Source of the DNA: Sulfurovum sp.
GTDB taxonomy: Bacteria; Campylobacterota; Campylobacteria; Campylobacterales; Sulfurovaceae
Direction: 5' to 3'
Length of the DNA stretch: 64,000 bases
NCBI GenBank assembly: GCA_027049035.1
Contig: JALTVI010000091.1
Coordinates: 1-64,000 of the forward strand
This document shows, piece after piece, positions 26,833 to 35,281 of this stretch. The notes beneath the pieces were generated by a model that had not been told where the DNA came from, searched no databases, and saw only the letters and a list, made by a program, of their open reading frames with translations. The translations under genes were made by a program, and so were the position numbers. The stretch's first letter is position 1, and every line of letters starts with the position of its first letter.

Positions 26833-27999
26833 ATGAAGCACATAGACAAAAATGTAGTGATGTTGGGATGGGTGAGTTTTTTCACCGATATGGCTTCGGC
26901 TATGATCACCCCCATACTGCCGATTTTTGTCGTGCTGGTCCTGCATGAGGGGATGGACAAACTGGGGATCATCGTCGCCGTTGCCACCTTTGTCTCCTAT
27001 GCGCTGCGACTGCTCTCTGGCTACATTTCCGACCGGTACGGTATTGTCAAGCCGCTGGTAGTGGGAGGGTATGCGCTCTCTGCTCTGAGCAAACCGCTGC
27101 TTGGCCTGACCCATGGCTACAAAAGCATTGCCGCACTCAAGGCGCTCGAGCGTTTTGGCAAGGGGATGCGCTCCGCCCCCAAAGACCTGATGCTCTCAAC
27201 ATACAGCCAAAAGAATGCTTCAGGCAGAACGTTCGGCTTTCACAAAACGATGGATATCGCCGGGGAGCTGAGCGGTATTCTCACTCTTTTGGGGGTGCTG
27301 TGGTATTTCGGCCAGAGCGAAACCGTGATCCGTGCCATCTTCTATGTCACTCTGCTGCCAGGTATCATCGGTGTGGTGATCGTTCTCTTTTTTGTGGAGG
27401 ATATTCCCCGTGTACAAAGAGATATAAAAGAGAAATTTGTCTTGACACAAAAAGATAAAAAGAGTATTGCCTCGCTTCTTTTCTACTTCTTTTTTCTCTT
27501 TTTTATGTTCAGTGATGCCTTTTTTACGATGCAGGCGGAGAAAACAGGCATTGCTGTTGCGTTCATCCCTCTGCTGTTCGCACTCTCGGCAGGGGTGCAG
27601 ACGGTGACAAGCTACTGGTTCGGCGTGCTCATCGATCGTTTCGGGCCAGAGCGTATGCTGATGTTTGCCTATGGCTGCGGGGTTGTTGCACAGGGGCTGC
27701 TCTATTGGCAGCACCCACTTGCCACCTGGGCGGCGTTTGCATTTTTCGGACTCTTTACGGTCGCATCGCTCAATGCCAACCGGGCTTTCATCTCCCAGTC
27801 TGCGGACAACCGCGGGTCGGTCTATGGAGTATTCTATGCCGGCGTGGCACTCTTTGGCGCCTTGGGTGCTTTTGTAAGCGGACAGATATGGGAGCACTTC
27901 GGCATGTCAAACGCACTGCTCTTCTCGCTTGCGGGAACATCAGCTCTGGCACTGCTGTTTGGAGGAAGAGTACTATGGGTGCAAAAGCGTGTACATTGA
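26833..27999 (+). CDS. MFS transporter
   Basis: 388 residues with about twelve membrane helices. It has the MFS loop 2-3 motif (GYISDRYGIVKPL) and RFGKGMRSAPKDLMLS, seen in a subgroup of drug-type MFS exporters. It begins one nt after the RND stop, so it belongs to the same operon and would come under the same TetR control. Substrate unknown. The frame is open 8 codons upstream into the RND gene; ATG 26833 is preferred. Confidence 0.88.
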   Translation: MKHIDKNVVMLGWVSFFTDMASAMITPILPIFVVLVLHEGMDKLGIIVAVATFVSYALRLLSGYISDRYGIVKPLVVGGYALSALSKPLLGLTHGYKSIAALKALERFGKGMRSAPKDLMLSTYSQKNASGRTFGFHKTMDIAGELSGILTLLGVLWYFGQSETVIRAIFYVTLLPGIIGVVIVLFFVEDIPRVQRDIKEKFVLTQKDKKSIASLLFYFFFLFFMFSDAFFTMQAEKTGIAVAFIPLLFALSAGVQTVTSYWFGVLIDRFGPERMLMFAYGCGVVAQGLLYWQHPLATWAAFAFFGLFTVASLNANRAFISQSADNRGSVYGVFYAGVALFGALGAFVSGQIWEHFGMSNALLFSLAGTSALALLFGGRVLWVQKRVH

Positions 28000-28068
28000 T
28001 GGCATAAGGATATGAGAAATTGGAGCAATGTGTGCTATGATACGACCCATAAAACAGGAAGGAATGAA

Positions 28069-30015
28069 ATGAACAAGGGACGATTCAAGTTCGCGACAAA
28101 CTTCATTGTGATTTTTCTGCTGGTAAGTTTCTTTACCCGTATGGTGCTGCTCGCACTGACATTTAATCTGGCCGATACGGCACCGATAGAACTCCTCAAA
28201 GTCTTTGCGACCGGGATGTTCTATGATTTTGTGGCCGTGTCGTATTACCTGATCCCCTTTGTGATCTATCTGATTGTGGTACCGCGGAAGATCTTCAACT
28301 CCAGAGTGCACAAGATCATTGCCCTGCTGGTTTACTTCGCGGTGATCTATTCTGTGGTATTCAACGGCTTCAGTGAATACTTCTTCTGGGAAGAGTTTGG
28401 CAAACGCTTCAACTTCATTGCGGTCGATTATCTTGTCTATACCCATGAAGTGATCCACAATATCCTCGAATCGTATCCGATTCCGCTGCTGCTGGTAATC
28501 ATTCTGATGATCACCGCGGCACTTTTCTATGCCAATCATAAAAAGAGCAGTCTGCATAAAGAGGCATTCTCCTGTGAAATGTCCTTTGGGCAGCGTCTGA
28601 AGATAGGCAGTGTCTACCTTGCCCTGCCGCTGCTCTTTTTCATGATGCTCGACAAGCAGACACTCGCCGAGCGCATTCCCAATAAGTTCGACCAGGAGCT
28701 GGCCAAGAATGGACTCTATTCGCTCTTCAGTGCATTCAGGCACAACGAGCTTGACTATGAAGAGTTCTACAAGACACTCGATGAGAAGGCTGTATTTGCA
28801 CGTCTGCATACACTGCTCAAGCGTGACAATGCGCATTTTGTCTCTGACAATCTGCACAATATCGCAAGAGAGGTGCATTATGAAGGGGCGCCTCAGAAGC
28901 ACAATGTCATTCTGATCATGGTCGAGAGTCTCAGTGCGGAGTATCTTGGAGTATTCGGTGACAAGCGCGGACTGACGCCGCATCTGGATGCATTGACGAA
29001 GAAATCACTCTTCTTTACAAACCTTTACGCTACAGGCACCCGGACGGTGCGGGGAATGGAGGCGGTTACGCTCTCTCTGCCGCCGACCCCCGGGCGCAGC
29101 ATCGTCAAGCGTCCTGACTGTCAGGGGCTGGATTCCGCCGGTGTGGTGTTTGGCAAGCTGGGGTATGAGAATAAGTTCATCTATGCCGGACACGGCTACT
29201 TTGACAATATGAACTACTTCTTCTCCAACAACGGTTTCAAAGTGGTAGACCGTTTCGATTTTGCCGACGATGAGGTGACCTTTGCCAATGTATGGGGGGT
29301 GTGTGACGAAGATCTTCTGAACAAGGTTGCCAAAGAGGCGGACAGCTCCTATGCCAAAGGAAAACCCTTTTTCAGTTTTGTTATGACCACCTCCAACCAC
29401 CGCCCTTTTACCTACCCGGATGGCAGGATAGATATTCCCTCCCACACAGGACGTGACGGAGGTGTGAAATATACCGACTATGCGATCAACAAATTTCTGG
29501 AAGAGGCAAAAAGCAAACCCTGGTTTGACAATACCATTTTTGTCATCGTCGCAGACCACAACGGCGGCAGTGCCGGAAAGACAGCCCTGCCGGTATGGCG
29601 TTACAAGATACCGCTGATCATCTATGCGCCGAAGTTGATAGTGCCTGCCAAGATTGACAAGCTTGCTTCACAAATCGATGTGGTGCCGACACTGCTGGGG
29701 CTTCTGAACCAAAGCTACGAAGCGAAGTTTTACGGAGACGATATTTTGAGGTCGGACCATAAAGAGCGGGCTTTCATCGGGAACTATCAGAAGCTTGGAC
29801 TGCTAAGAGGGGGTGCGTTAACGGTACTTTCTCCTGACAAAACAGTGCAGCGTTACCGCATCGAAAAGCAGACACTCTACAGTGTGAAGTATGCAGAAAA
29901 AAAACCGAAAGAGGCCGATGTCAACGATACGGTTAGCTACTATCAGAGTGCCAGTTGGCTCTACAAGCATCACATGCTTGGTGATGAAAATCTCTCCAAA
30001 GAGGTGCCTCAGTAG
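28069..30015 (+). CDS. LTA synthase-like membrane sulfatase (phosphoglycerol/phosphoethanolamine transferase type)
   Basis: 648 residues. Five membrane helices (to ~190) are followed by a periplasmic sulfatase-fold domain: metal-binding Glu in LIMVESLSAEY, nucleophile Thr in GTRTVRGMEA, and VADHNGGSAG near the C-terminal metal site. The family moves phosphoglycerol or similar groups from lipid to envelope glycans. In a Gram-negative cell an OpgB- or EptA-like decoration of glucan or lipid is likely. ATG 28069 has AGGAAGGA upstream; ATG 28012 has its AAGGAT too close. It overlaps ruvX by 7 nt, tail-to-tail. Confidence 0.85.
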   Translation: MNKGRFKFATNFIVIFLLVSFFTRMVLLALTFNLADTAPIELLKVFATGMFYDFVAVSYYLIPFVIYLIVVPRKIFNSRVHKIIALLVYFAVIYSVVFNGFSEYFFWEEFGKRFNFIAVDYLVYTHEVIHNILESYPIPLLLVIILMITAALFYANHKKSSLHKEAFSCEMSFGQRLKIGSVYLALPLLFFMMLDKQTLAERIPNKFDQELAKNGLYSLFSAFRHNELDYEEFYKTLDEKAVFARLHTLLKRDNAHFVSDNLHNIAREVHYEGAPQKHNVILIMVESLSAEYLGVFGDKRGLTPHLDALTKKSLFFTNLYATGTRTVRGMEAVTLSLPPTPGRSIVKRPDCQGLDSAGVVFGKLGYENKFIYAGHGYFDNMNYFFSNNGFKVVDRFDFADDEVTFANVWGVCDEDLLNKVAKEADSSYAKGKPFFSFVMTTSNHRPFTYPDGRIDIPSHTGRDGGVKYTDYAINKFLEEAKSKPWFDNTIFVIVADHNGGSAGKTALPVWRYKIPLIIYAPKLIVPAKIDKLASQIDVVPTLLGLLNQSYEAKFYGDDILRSDHKERAFIGNYQKLGLLRGGALTVLSPDKTVQRYRIEKQTLYSVKYAEKKPKEADVNDTVSYYQSASWLYKHHMLGDENLSKEVPQ

Positions 30016-30398
30016 ATACCGAGATAGCGCTCGAGAATGATTTTGGCGGCAATAGAGTCGACCCTGCCGTCTTTCTTGTGCCGAAACTGTCCGGCAGTCA
30101 GTTCCTGTGCTTCGAAACTGCTTCCCTGCTCGTCCTGGTAGACTACGGGAATGTCAAGTTCCAGCAGTCCGACAAAGTGCCTGATGCGCCGCTCCATCTC
30201 CGCTTCGCTCGAACCGCCTTTTGGCAGTCCGACTACCAGCTTTTCAATCTCCCACTCCTCCAAAAAGGCTTTCACGTCACGTGCGGCCTGATTGCGGTTT
30301 TTTCTGAGTATGGCATTCTGTGGCAGTACGATCTTTCCGTCCAGGCAGATAGCCGTTCCGATACGTTTGAGTCCGACGTCGATACTTGCAGTTTTCAT
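30009..30398 (-). CDS. ruvX: RuvX/YqgF-family putative pre-16S rRNA nuclease
   Basis: 129 residues, RNase H-like fold: catalytic Asp in ASIDVGLKRIG, VVGLPKGG, and the Glu of YQDEQGSSFEA. Final Asp region in KDGRVDSIAAKIIL. In E. coli YqgF trims pre-16S rRNA. Single gene, with TATACT about 6-11 nt upstream of its ATG on the minus strand, so the mRNA leader would be very short. Confidence 0.9.
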   Translation of the reverse strand: MKTASIDVGLKRIGTAICLDGKIVLPQNAILRKNRNQAARDVKAFLEEWEIEKLVVGLPKGGSSEAEMERRIRHFVGLLELDIPVVYQDEQGSSFEAQELTAGQFRHKKDGRVDSIAAKIILERYLGIY

Positions 30399-30521
30399 AG
30401 CGAGAGTATAGCCAAATTTGCTACAATGAATATTGTATTGGAGTGTAATAATATTTATTTATACTGAATACGGAGTTTTTTTTATCTTCTTGATGTAAAA
30501 TAGTGTTTTGGAGGTTGTATT

Positions 30522-32669
30522 ATGAAAAAACTGTTTTTTGCGTATTGTATAGGTGCGGCAACACTGCTCTTTGCCGGAACGGCGGTTTCTGCCCCTCAGG
30601 ACAGCTTTTGGGTATGGATAGCACTTTTCGCCCTTGCCGTGATTGGGGTACTGATTCTGTTTGTCTCGTCACGCCAGACAAAAAGGATTGAGAAGATGCA
30701 TCGGGAGATGCTTGAAAAGCAGAAAGAGATCGAACAGTCCCAGACACTCTTTTTGGCCAATATCAGTGAAAATATTCATGAGATCATTGCAAAAAACTAT
30801 CAGGATGCCGCATTTGTGTCCGATGCGACAGAGGAGGAGGCAGCCTCAACCCCGAAAGGAAAACGACGGAAACTGGTTGATGTGACCAATGATCTCATCG
30901 AGTTTCTCAGACTAAAGTCGAAAAAAGTCGAGATTACACATGAAAAGTTCAACCTCAACAATGTACTCAATGAAGTCTCCGGCTCTGTATGCTCGCAATT
31001 TAAAGGAAGTGAAGTAGAACTGATCTTCGATATTGACTCCAACATCCCGCGTTACCTTATAGGCGATGCACGCAATCTTGAAAAGACACTGCACAATCTG
31101 CTGGAGTATGTACTCAGTGAGGTCGACAGCGGTGAAGTAACGCTTGAGATAGCGATGTTCGGCAATTACGAAGAGCAGATCGAACTGCAGTTCAAACTCA
31201 GTGACAGAGGACAGGGGCTGAGTGAGGCGAAGATGGAGTCTCTTTTCATCCCAGCCTATGATGAGGAGAGCAAAACATACAAAGGATTGGGGCTTTTCGT
31301 TGCAAAGTCACTGATTGGGATGATGCAGGGTGAGCTGGTGGTCGACAGTGTAGAAGGAAAGGGAACGACCTTTACCCTGACACTGCCTTTCGAGATGCTC
31401 GATCCGACCAACCGGCGTAACTACCGGCTGCCTGAGAAAGTGTTGACAGCCAAAAAAGTTTTCATTGTCGACAGAAGCTACAACGCTGCTTTGGCGATCA
31501 AAAAGATGTTTGCCTATTTCCGACACGATGTCAAGGTTGTCACCAAAGAGGAGTTTCTCGGGAAGATGCATAATCTGACGCCTTATGATATTGTCGTACT
31601 TAACATGTCGCTCTTCAATCCGCGTACGGTAGAGTATCTTGAGAAGCTGAAAAAGGAGAAAGAGCTCAAGGTTATTGCACTCAATGCACTGCTGCAGAAA
31701 GATGAGGAGGAGAAACACTCCGAACTTATTGACAAAGTACTGAGTAAGCCGGCGAACCAGGAGCGGGTCTTTGAACTGATAATCAATCTCTTTACACCAC
31801 AGCGTGTTCAGAAGAGCAAAGAGGAGGAGAAAAGCCATGATACGCACGGGCTTACGTACCGTGGTGAAATTCAGGAAGCCCCTCATATTACACAACAGAG
31901 TTTCCGTGAATTTTCAGGAAAGCGTCTGCTGATTGTCGAAGATGACATCATCAACCAGAAAGTTCTGACCAATATTCTCAAGGTTTCAGGAATGGAAATC
32001 GCTATCGCCAACAACGGGCGCGAAGCGGTCAATATGGTCAAGGAGAGCCTGGAGTCCTTTGACTTGGTGCTGATGGATATCAACATGCCGGTGATGGATG
32101 GGTATGTCGCTACACAGATGATACGGCTTGAGAGCGAATACGACAATCTTCCAATTGTCGCTTTTACAGCGCTTGCTCTTGAGAGTGAGCGGGAGAAGAT
32201 CTTCAATAGCGGGATGAACGCCTATCTGACAAAGCCGCTCAATATCGGTAAACTCTTTACGGTTTTCAAAATGTATATGCCGGGCAGTGCGGCACAGGAG
32301 CAGAGAACGCAGGAGCGAAAAGTCATTGACACCGATGTGCTTGATGTTGGCAAGGGGATTGGATATGCCAACGGCAACGAAGGGTTCTATATGGAGATTC
32401 TGCAGGAGTTTCTCGATGCCTACGGAAACAGCGGAGAACTTTTCGCCAAACTGGTGAGGGAGCACCGCTATGAGCAGGTGAAGATGCTCTGTCTGGATAT
32501 GAAGGGTCTTACCGGCAGTATCGGAGCGACACAGATGTACCAGCTGATTGCCAAAATTCACCAGAAGGTGATCTACCATCAAGAGGAGATGCTCACGGAG
32601 TATATCGATGCCTATGAGAAGGAGCTTGGACGGCTGCGATATGAAATCGAGCGCTATCTGGCACTTTGA
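30522..32669 (+). CDS. Degenerate hybrid histidine kinase (pseudokinase) with one intact receiver
   Basis: 715 residues. A signal peptide or first membrane helix and a second helix (VWIALFALAVIGVLILFV) precede a HisKA-like region where the usual SHEIRTP reads SENIHEI, so the acceptor His is lost. The catalytic domain keeps DRGQGL and GLGL, but the second N-box Asn is Glu (NLLEYVL). Receiver 1 has Asn at the acceptor site (VVLNMSLF). Receiver 2 is intact (LVLMDINMPVMDG, LTKPL). The HPt-like end has Leu for His (LCLDMKGLTGSIGA). It may be a signal-gathering scaffold fed by other kinases. Confidence 0.8.
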   Translation: MKKLFFAYCIGAATLLFAGTAVSAPQDSFWVWIALFALAVIGVLILFVSSRQTKRIEKMHREMLEKQKEIEQSQTLFLANISENIHEIIAKNYQDAAFVSDATEEEAASTPKGKRRKLVDVTNDLIEFLRLKSKKVEITHEKFNLNNVLNEVSGSVCSQFKGSEVELIFDIDSNIPRYLIGDARNLEKTLHNLLEYVLSEVDSGEVTLEIAMFGNYEEQIELQFKLSDRGQGLSEAKMESLFIPAYDEESKTYKGLGLFVAKSLIGMMQGELVVDSVEGKGTTFTLTLPFEMLDPTNRRNYRLPEKVLTAKKVFIVDRSYNAALAIKKMFAYFRHDVKVVTKEEFLGKMHNLTPYDIVVLNMSLFNPRTVEYLEKLKKEKELKVIALNALLQKDEEEKHSELIDKVLSKPANQERVFELIINLFTPQRVQKSKEEEKSHDTHGLTYRGEIQEAPHITQQSFREFSGKRLLIVEDDIINQKVLTNILKVSGMEIAIANNGREAVNMVKESLESFDLVLMDINMPVMDGYVATQMIRLESEYDNLPIVAFTALALESEREKIFNSGMNAYLTKPLNIGKLFTVFKMYMPGSAAQEQRTQERKVIDTDVLDVGKGIGYANGNEGFYMEILQEFLDAYGNSGELFAKLVREHRYEQVKMLCLDMKGLTGSIGATQMYQLIAKIHQKVIYHQEEMLTEYIDAYEKELGRLRYEIERYLAL

Positions 32670-32687
32670 TTGGATGCAGCATAACCG

Positions 32688-33578
32688 TTAGCGTATTTCT
32701 GCAATGAATGCATCCCTCTGGATACTTTTGCGTACCTTTTCCCGAATGGGGAGTGTTTCAGCCCTGGTAGCATACGGGCCAATCAGCAGTTTGTTGATCG
32801 TCTGCCCGTTACGCGGGAAGCTGATGATTTTGTAGTGCAGTCCTGCGCGGCTGATCTTGTAGAGAAGGTCCGCTTTCGGACGTCCGATGAACGATCCCAC
32901 TTGCACATAGAAATGTCCTGTTTTGCCTTTGGGCTCGAGCTGCCGCATCGGTGCCTGAATGACGATGGCTTTACTCTTGCCTTTTGAAGCGGCTGTTACA
33001 GGTTCTTTGACTGCAGAAGGGATTTTTTTAGACTCTTTCCATGGAGTTGCAGCCTGTACGACTTTGAGTCTCTCTTCAGGCAGATATCTGCGGCATACAC
33101 GCAGCCGTTTTTTGTAGTAGGGGGAGGTGAAGAGGTTGGAGTAGACCACCTCTTTTTTAGTGGTGCTTGCATGGGTAAACCATCCGTCCCCCAGATACAT
33201 GCCCACATGGGTGATCTTTCTTGGATGCTGTCTGTCAGTGGCGAAGAAGATCAAATCACCATACTGCAGTTCATTGACTTTCACCTTTTTACCCACCTTC
33301 GCCTGCTCTCTTGCCACACGTGGGATTTCAATGCCCATCGAGCCGTACATGTAGTAGGTAAAGCCGGAACAGTCGAAACGGTCCGGTCCCTCTTCTGCCC
33401 AAACGTAGGGGCTTCCCTGCAGCTGCTTGACCATCTTTTCAAGGTTCTTTCTGTCGGGTGTGTAGCGTACTTCCGGTTTGATGACTTCGTAGTGTGGGTT
33501 TTTGGGAAAGGGGTTCGGTTTGCATCCGGAAAAGATGAAGAGAGAAAGTGTGGCCGTGGCAAGATAAAGAGGTTTCAT
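32688..33578 (-). CDS. NlpC/P60 lipoprotein with C-terminal SPOR domain
   Basis: 296 residues. A lipoprotein signal (LATATLSLFIFSGC) is followed by an NlpC/P60 cysteine peptidase domain (catalytic Cys in RFDCSGFTYYMYG, His in KITHVGMYLG, HASTTKK) and a SPOR domain (FYVQVGSFIGRPKADLL) that binds denuded glycan strands. It should cleave peptidoglycan stem peptides at division or growth sites. GTG 33596 is an alternative start; ATG 33578 starts the lipoprotein signal. It is a paralogue of the next gene upstream. Confidence 0.88.
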   Translation of the reverse strand: MKPLYLATATLSLFIFSGCKPNPFPKNPHYEVIKPEVRYTPDRKNLEKMVKQLQGSPYVWAEEGPDRFDCSGFTYYMYGSMGIEIPRVAREQAKVGKKVKVNELQYGDLIFFATDRQHPRKITHVGMYLGDGWFTHASTTKKEVVYSNLFTSPYYKKRLRVCRRYLPEERLKVVQAATPWKESKKIPSAVKEPVTAASKGKSKAIVIQAPMRQLEPKGKTGHFYVQVGSFIGRPKADLLYKISRAGLHYKIISFPRNGQTINKLLIGPYATRAETLPIREKVRKSIQRDAFIAEIR

Positions 33579-33584
33579 GGGGCA

Positions 33585-33590
33585 ATTATA
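33585..33590 (-). promoter_or_regulatory. -10 box at the start of the NlpC/P60-SPOR gene
   Basis: TATAAT on the minus strand, only 6 nt before ATG 33578. Transcription would begin at or next to the ATG, giving a leaderless or nearly leaderless mRNA. No ribosome site sits at normal distance from this ATG. Confidence 0.45.
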
Positions 33591-33620
33591 GAACACTCCT
33601 CTTTAAAGCAAGGCGCAACC

Positions 33621-34250
33621 CTAACCGTGTCTTGGCACAGCATGTTTCGGCAGCCCCTTGTCGGGTGTCCAGGGAGTAGTGTATCGCATGCTGGTCTCCT
33701 CCATTTTCTGCAGCGGTGCATTGCAGTTCATATATTTTTTGCGCTCGTCCAGACTGAGATAACGGCGGCACACTTTGATGCGGCGCATATACTTGGGTTC
33801 CTCTCTGAAGTTTGTCAGCACCACTTTGCGCTTTTTGCTGCTCGCTTCGGCAAACCATCCGTTGCCAAGATAGATACCCACATGGCTGATGCGTTTGCTG
33901 CGTTTGTTGGTGCTGCCAAAGAAAATCAGGTCGCCGTACTGCAGATCCTTGAAGGTAACTTTTTTCCCCACCTTCGCCTGCTCTCTCGCAGTACGGGGGA
34001 TTTCGATACCCATTTTGCCGTAAATGTTATAGGTCAGCCCCGAGCAGTCGAAGGCGTATGGCCCCTCCTCTGCCCAGACATAGGGCTTGCCAAGGTAGGA
34101 GTCCAGAAGTGCCTGAATGTTCTTTCGGTTCGGTTTGCAGACAGGTTGGGGTTTGATGATGTCATAGTTGGGATAGTGGTAGGGTTTTTTCTCTGCACAG
34201 CCCTGCAGAAGCAAGAGTGTGGCAAGCGTATAGAGGAACAGTTTCGGCAT
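33621..34250 (-). CDS. NlpC/P60 lipoprotein without SPOR domain
   Basis: 209 residues. Lipoprotein signal (LYTLATLLLLQGC), then an NlpC/P60 domain with catalytic Cys in AFDCSGLTYNIYG and His in RISHVGIYLGNGWF. It shares long stretches with the following gene (KPYVWAEEGP / SPYVWAEEGP; EIPRTAREQAKVGKKV), so the pair arose by tandem duplication; here the C terminus is a short polar tail instead of SPOR. Likely a peptidoglycan endopeptidase at the outer membrane. Confidence 0.88.
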   Translation of the reverse strand: MPKLFLYTLATLLLLQGCAEKKPYHYPNYDIIKPQPVCKPNRKNIQALLDSYLGKPYVWAEEGPYAFDCSGLTYNIYGKMGIEIPRTAREQAKVGKKVTFKDLQYGDLIFFGSTNKRSKRISHVGIYLGNGWFAEASSKKRKVVLTNFREEPKYMRRIKVCRRYLSLDERKKYMNCNAPLQKMEETSMRYTTPWTPDKGLPKHAVPRHG

Positions 34251-34261
34251 GGTGTCCCCTT

Positions 34262-35281
34262 TTAAAGGATGAGCATTGCATCTCCGTAGGAGAAGAAACG
34301 GTAACGCTGAGCAATAGCCTCTTGATACAATTGTAACGTTTTTTCTCTTCCAATAAAAGCGCTCACAAGCATTATGAGCGTACTTTTGGGCAAATGGAAG
34401 TTGGTGAGCAGATGGGTGACACGCTGCGGGGGATTGTGGGGGTTGAGAAAGAGGTCACACTCTCCCTCTGTCTTTCCGGTACGGGTGTAGTATTCTATGG
34501 TACGTGTCACGGTCGTGCCGATTGCCAGTACCGGCACAGTGGTATCCAGTACGGCTGCCGCCTCTTTGGGGATATGGAAGTACTCCGAGTGCATAGGATG
34601 GTCAAGAATATTGTCGGCTTCGACCGGCTTGAAGGTGCCTGCACCCACATGGAGTGTCAGGGTATGGGTTGGGTGTGCAGATTTGAGCGCTTTGAAAAGT
34701 TCCGGTGTGAAGTGCAGTGAAGCTGTGGGGGCGGCGACAGCGCCGGCTTCTCGGGCGAAGAGGGTCTGATAGTCGCGTTCATCGGTCTCTCTATCCTCTC
34801 GCTGCATGTAGGGGGGCAGGGGAATATGGCCGATTGCATCGAGCAGCTGCACAAGATTTTCAAAGCGTAGCATCTCTCCGTTTTGGGTGAAAGTGACGAT
34901 ACGCGAACCGTCTTCGTTGAGGGTTTTAACCGTGGCAACAAGATCTTCATCAAAAAAGAGCTGTGTTCCCTCACGTACTTTTCCGCGTATCATGACAAGA
35001 GAACGGTAGGCATCAAGAGTTTTGTTGAAGAGCAGCTCTACCTTTCCGCCACTCTCTTTTTTGCCGAAGATACGTGCTTTGATGACACGGGTGTCATTCA
35101 GAAAGACATCACACTCGGGCAGAAAGTCAAGCAAACGGCTGAACGTGGTGTGGGTTACAGTGTCGCTTTTGCGATCGTAGACGAGGAGTTTCGCACTGTC
35201 TCTTGGGTAAACCGGCTCGGAAGCGATCAGCTCCTCGGGAAGGTCGTAGTCGTAACGTACTGTCAGCAGTTCGGCAGACAT
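34262..35281 (-). CDS. queA: S-adenosylmethionine:tRNA ribosyltransferase-isomerase
   Basis: 339 residues, usual length. Family motifs: YDLPEELIASEPVYPRDSAK at the start, DCDVFLNDTRVIKAR-type segment, PLPPYMQR, TASLHFTPEL, HVGAGTFKPVE, MHSEYFHI and TNFHLPKSTL. It builds epoxyqueuosine in tRNA wobble positions. It begins right after the tatC stop, so tatB-tatC-queA probably share a transcript. Confidence 0.96.
   Translation of the reverse strand: MSAELLTVRYDYDLPEELIASEPVYPRDSAKLLVYDRKSDTVTHTTFSRLLDFLPECDVFLNDTRVIKARIFGKKESGGKVELLFNKTLDAYRSLVMIRGKVREGTQLFFDEDLVATVKTLNEDGSRIVTFTQNGEMLRFENLVQLLDAIGHIPLPPYMQREDRETDERDYQTLFAREAGAVAAPTASLHFTPELFKALKSAHPTHTLTLHVGAGTFKPVEADNILDHPMHSEYFHIPKEAAAVLDTTVPVLAIGTTVTRTIEYYTRTGKTEGECDLFLNPHNPPQRVTHLLTNFHLPKSTLIMLVSAFIGREKTLQLYQEAIAQRYRFFSYGDAMLIL

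Noticed and set aside
27973-28983. 336-codon open frame on the minus strand
   Set aside because: Lies antisense to the LTA-synthase-like gene, has His/Gln-rich non-protein-like composition and no ribosome site.
33171-34265. 364-codon open frame on the plus strand
   Set aside because: Antisense across both NlpC/P60 genes; its two halves resemble each other only because the real genes are paralogues.
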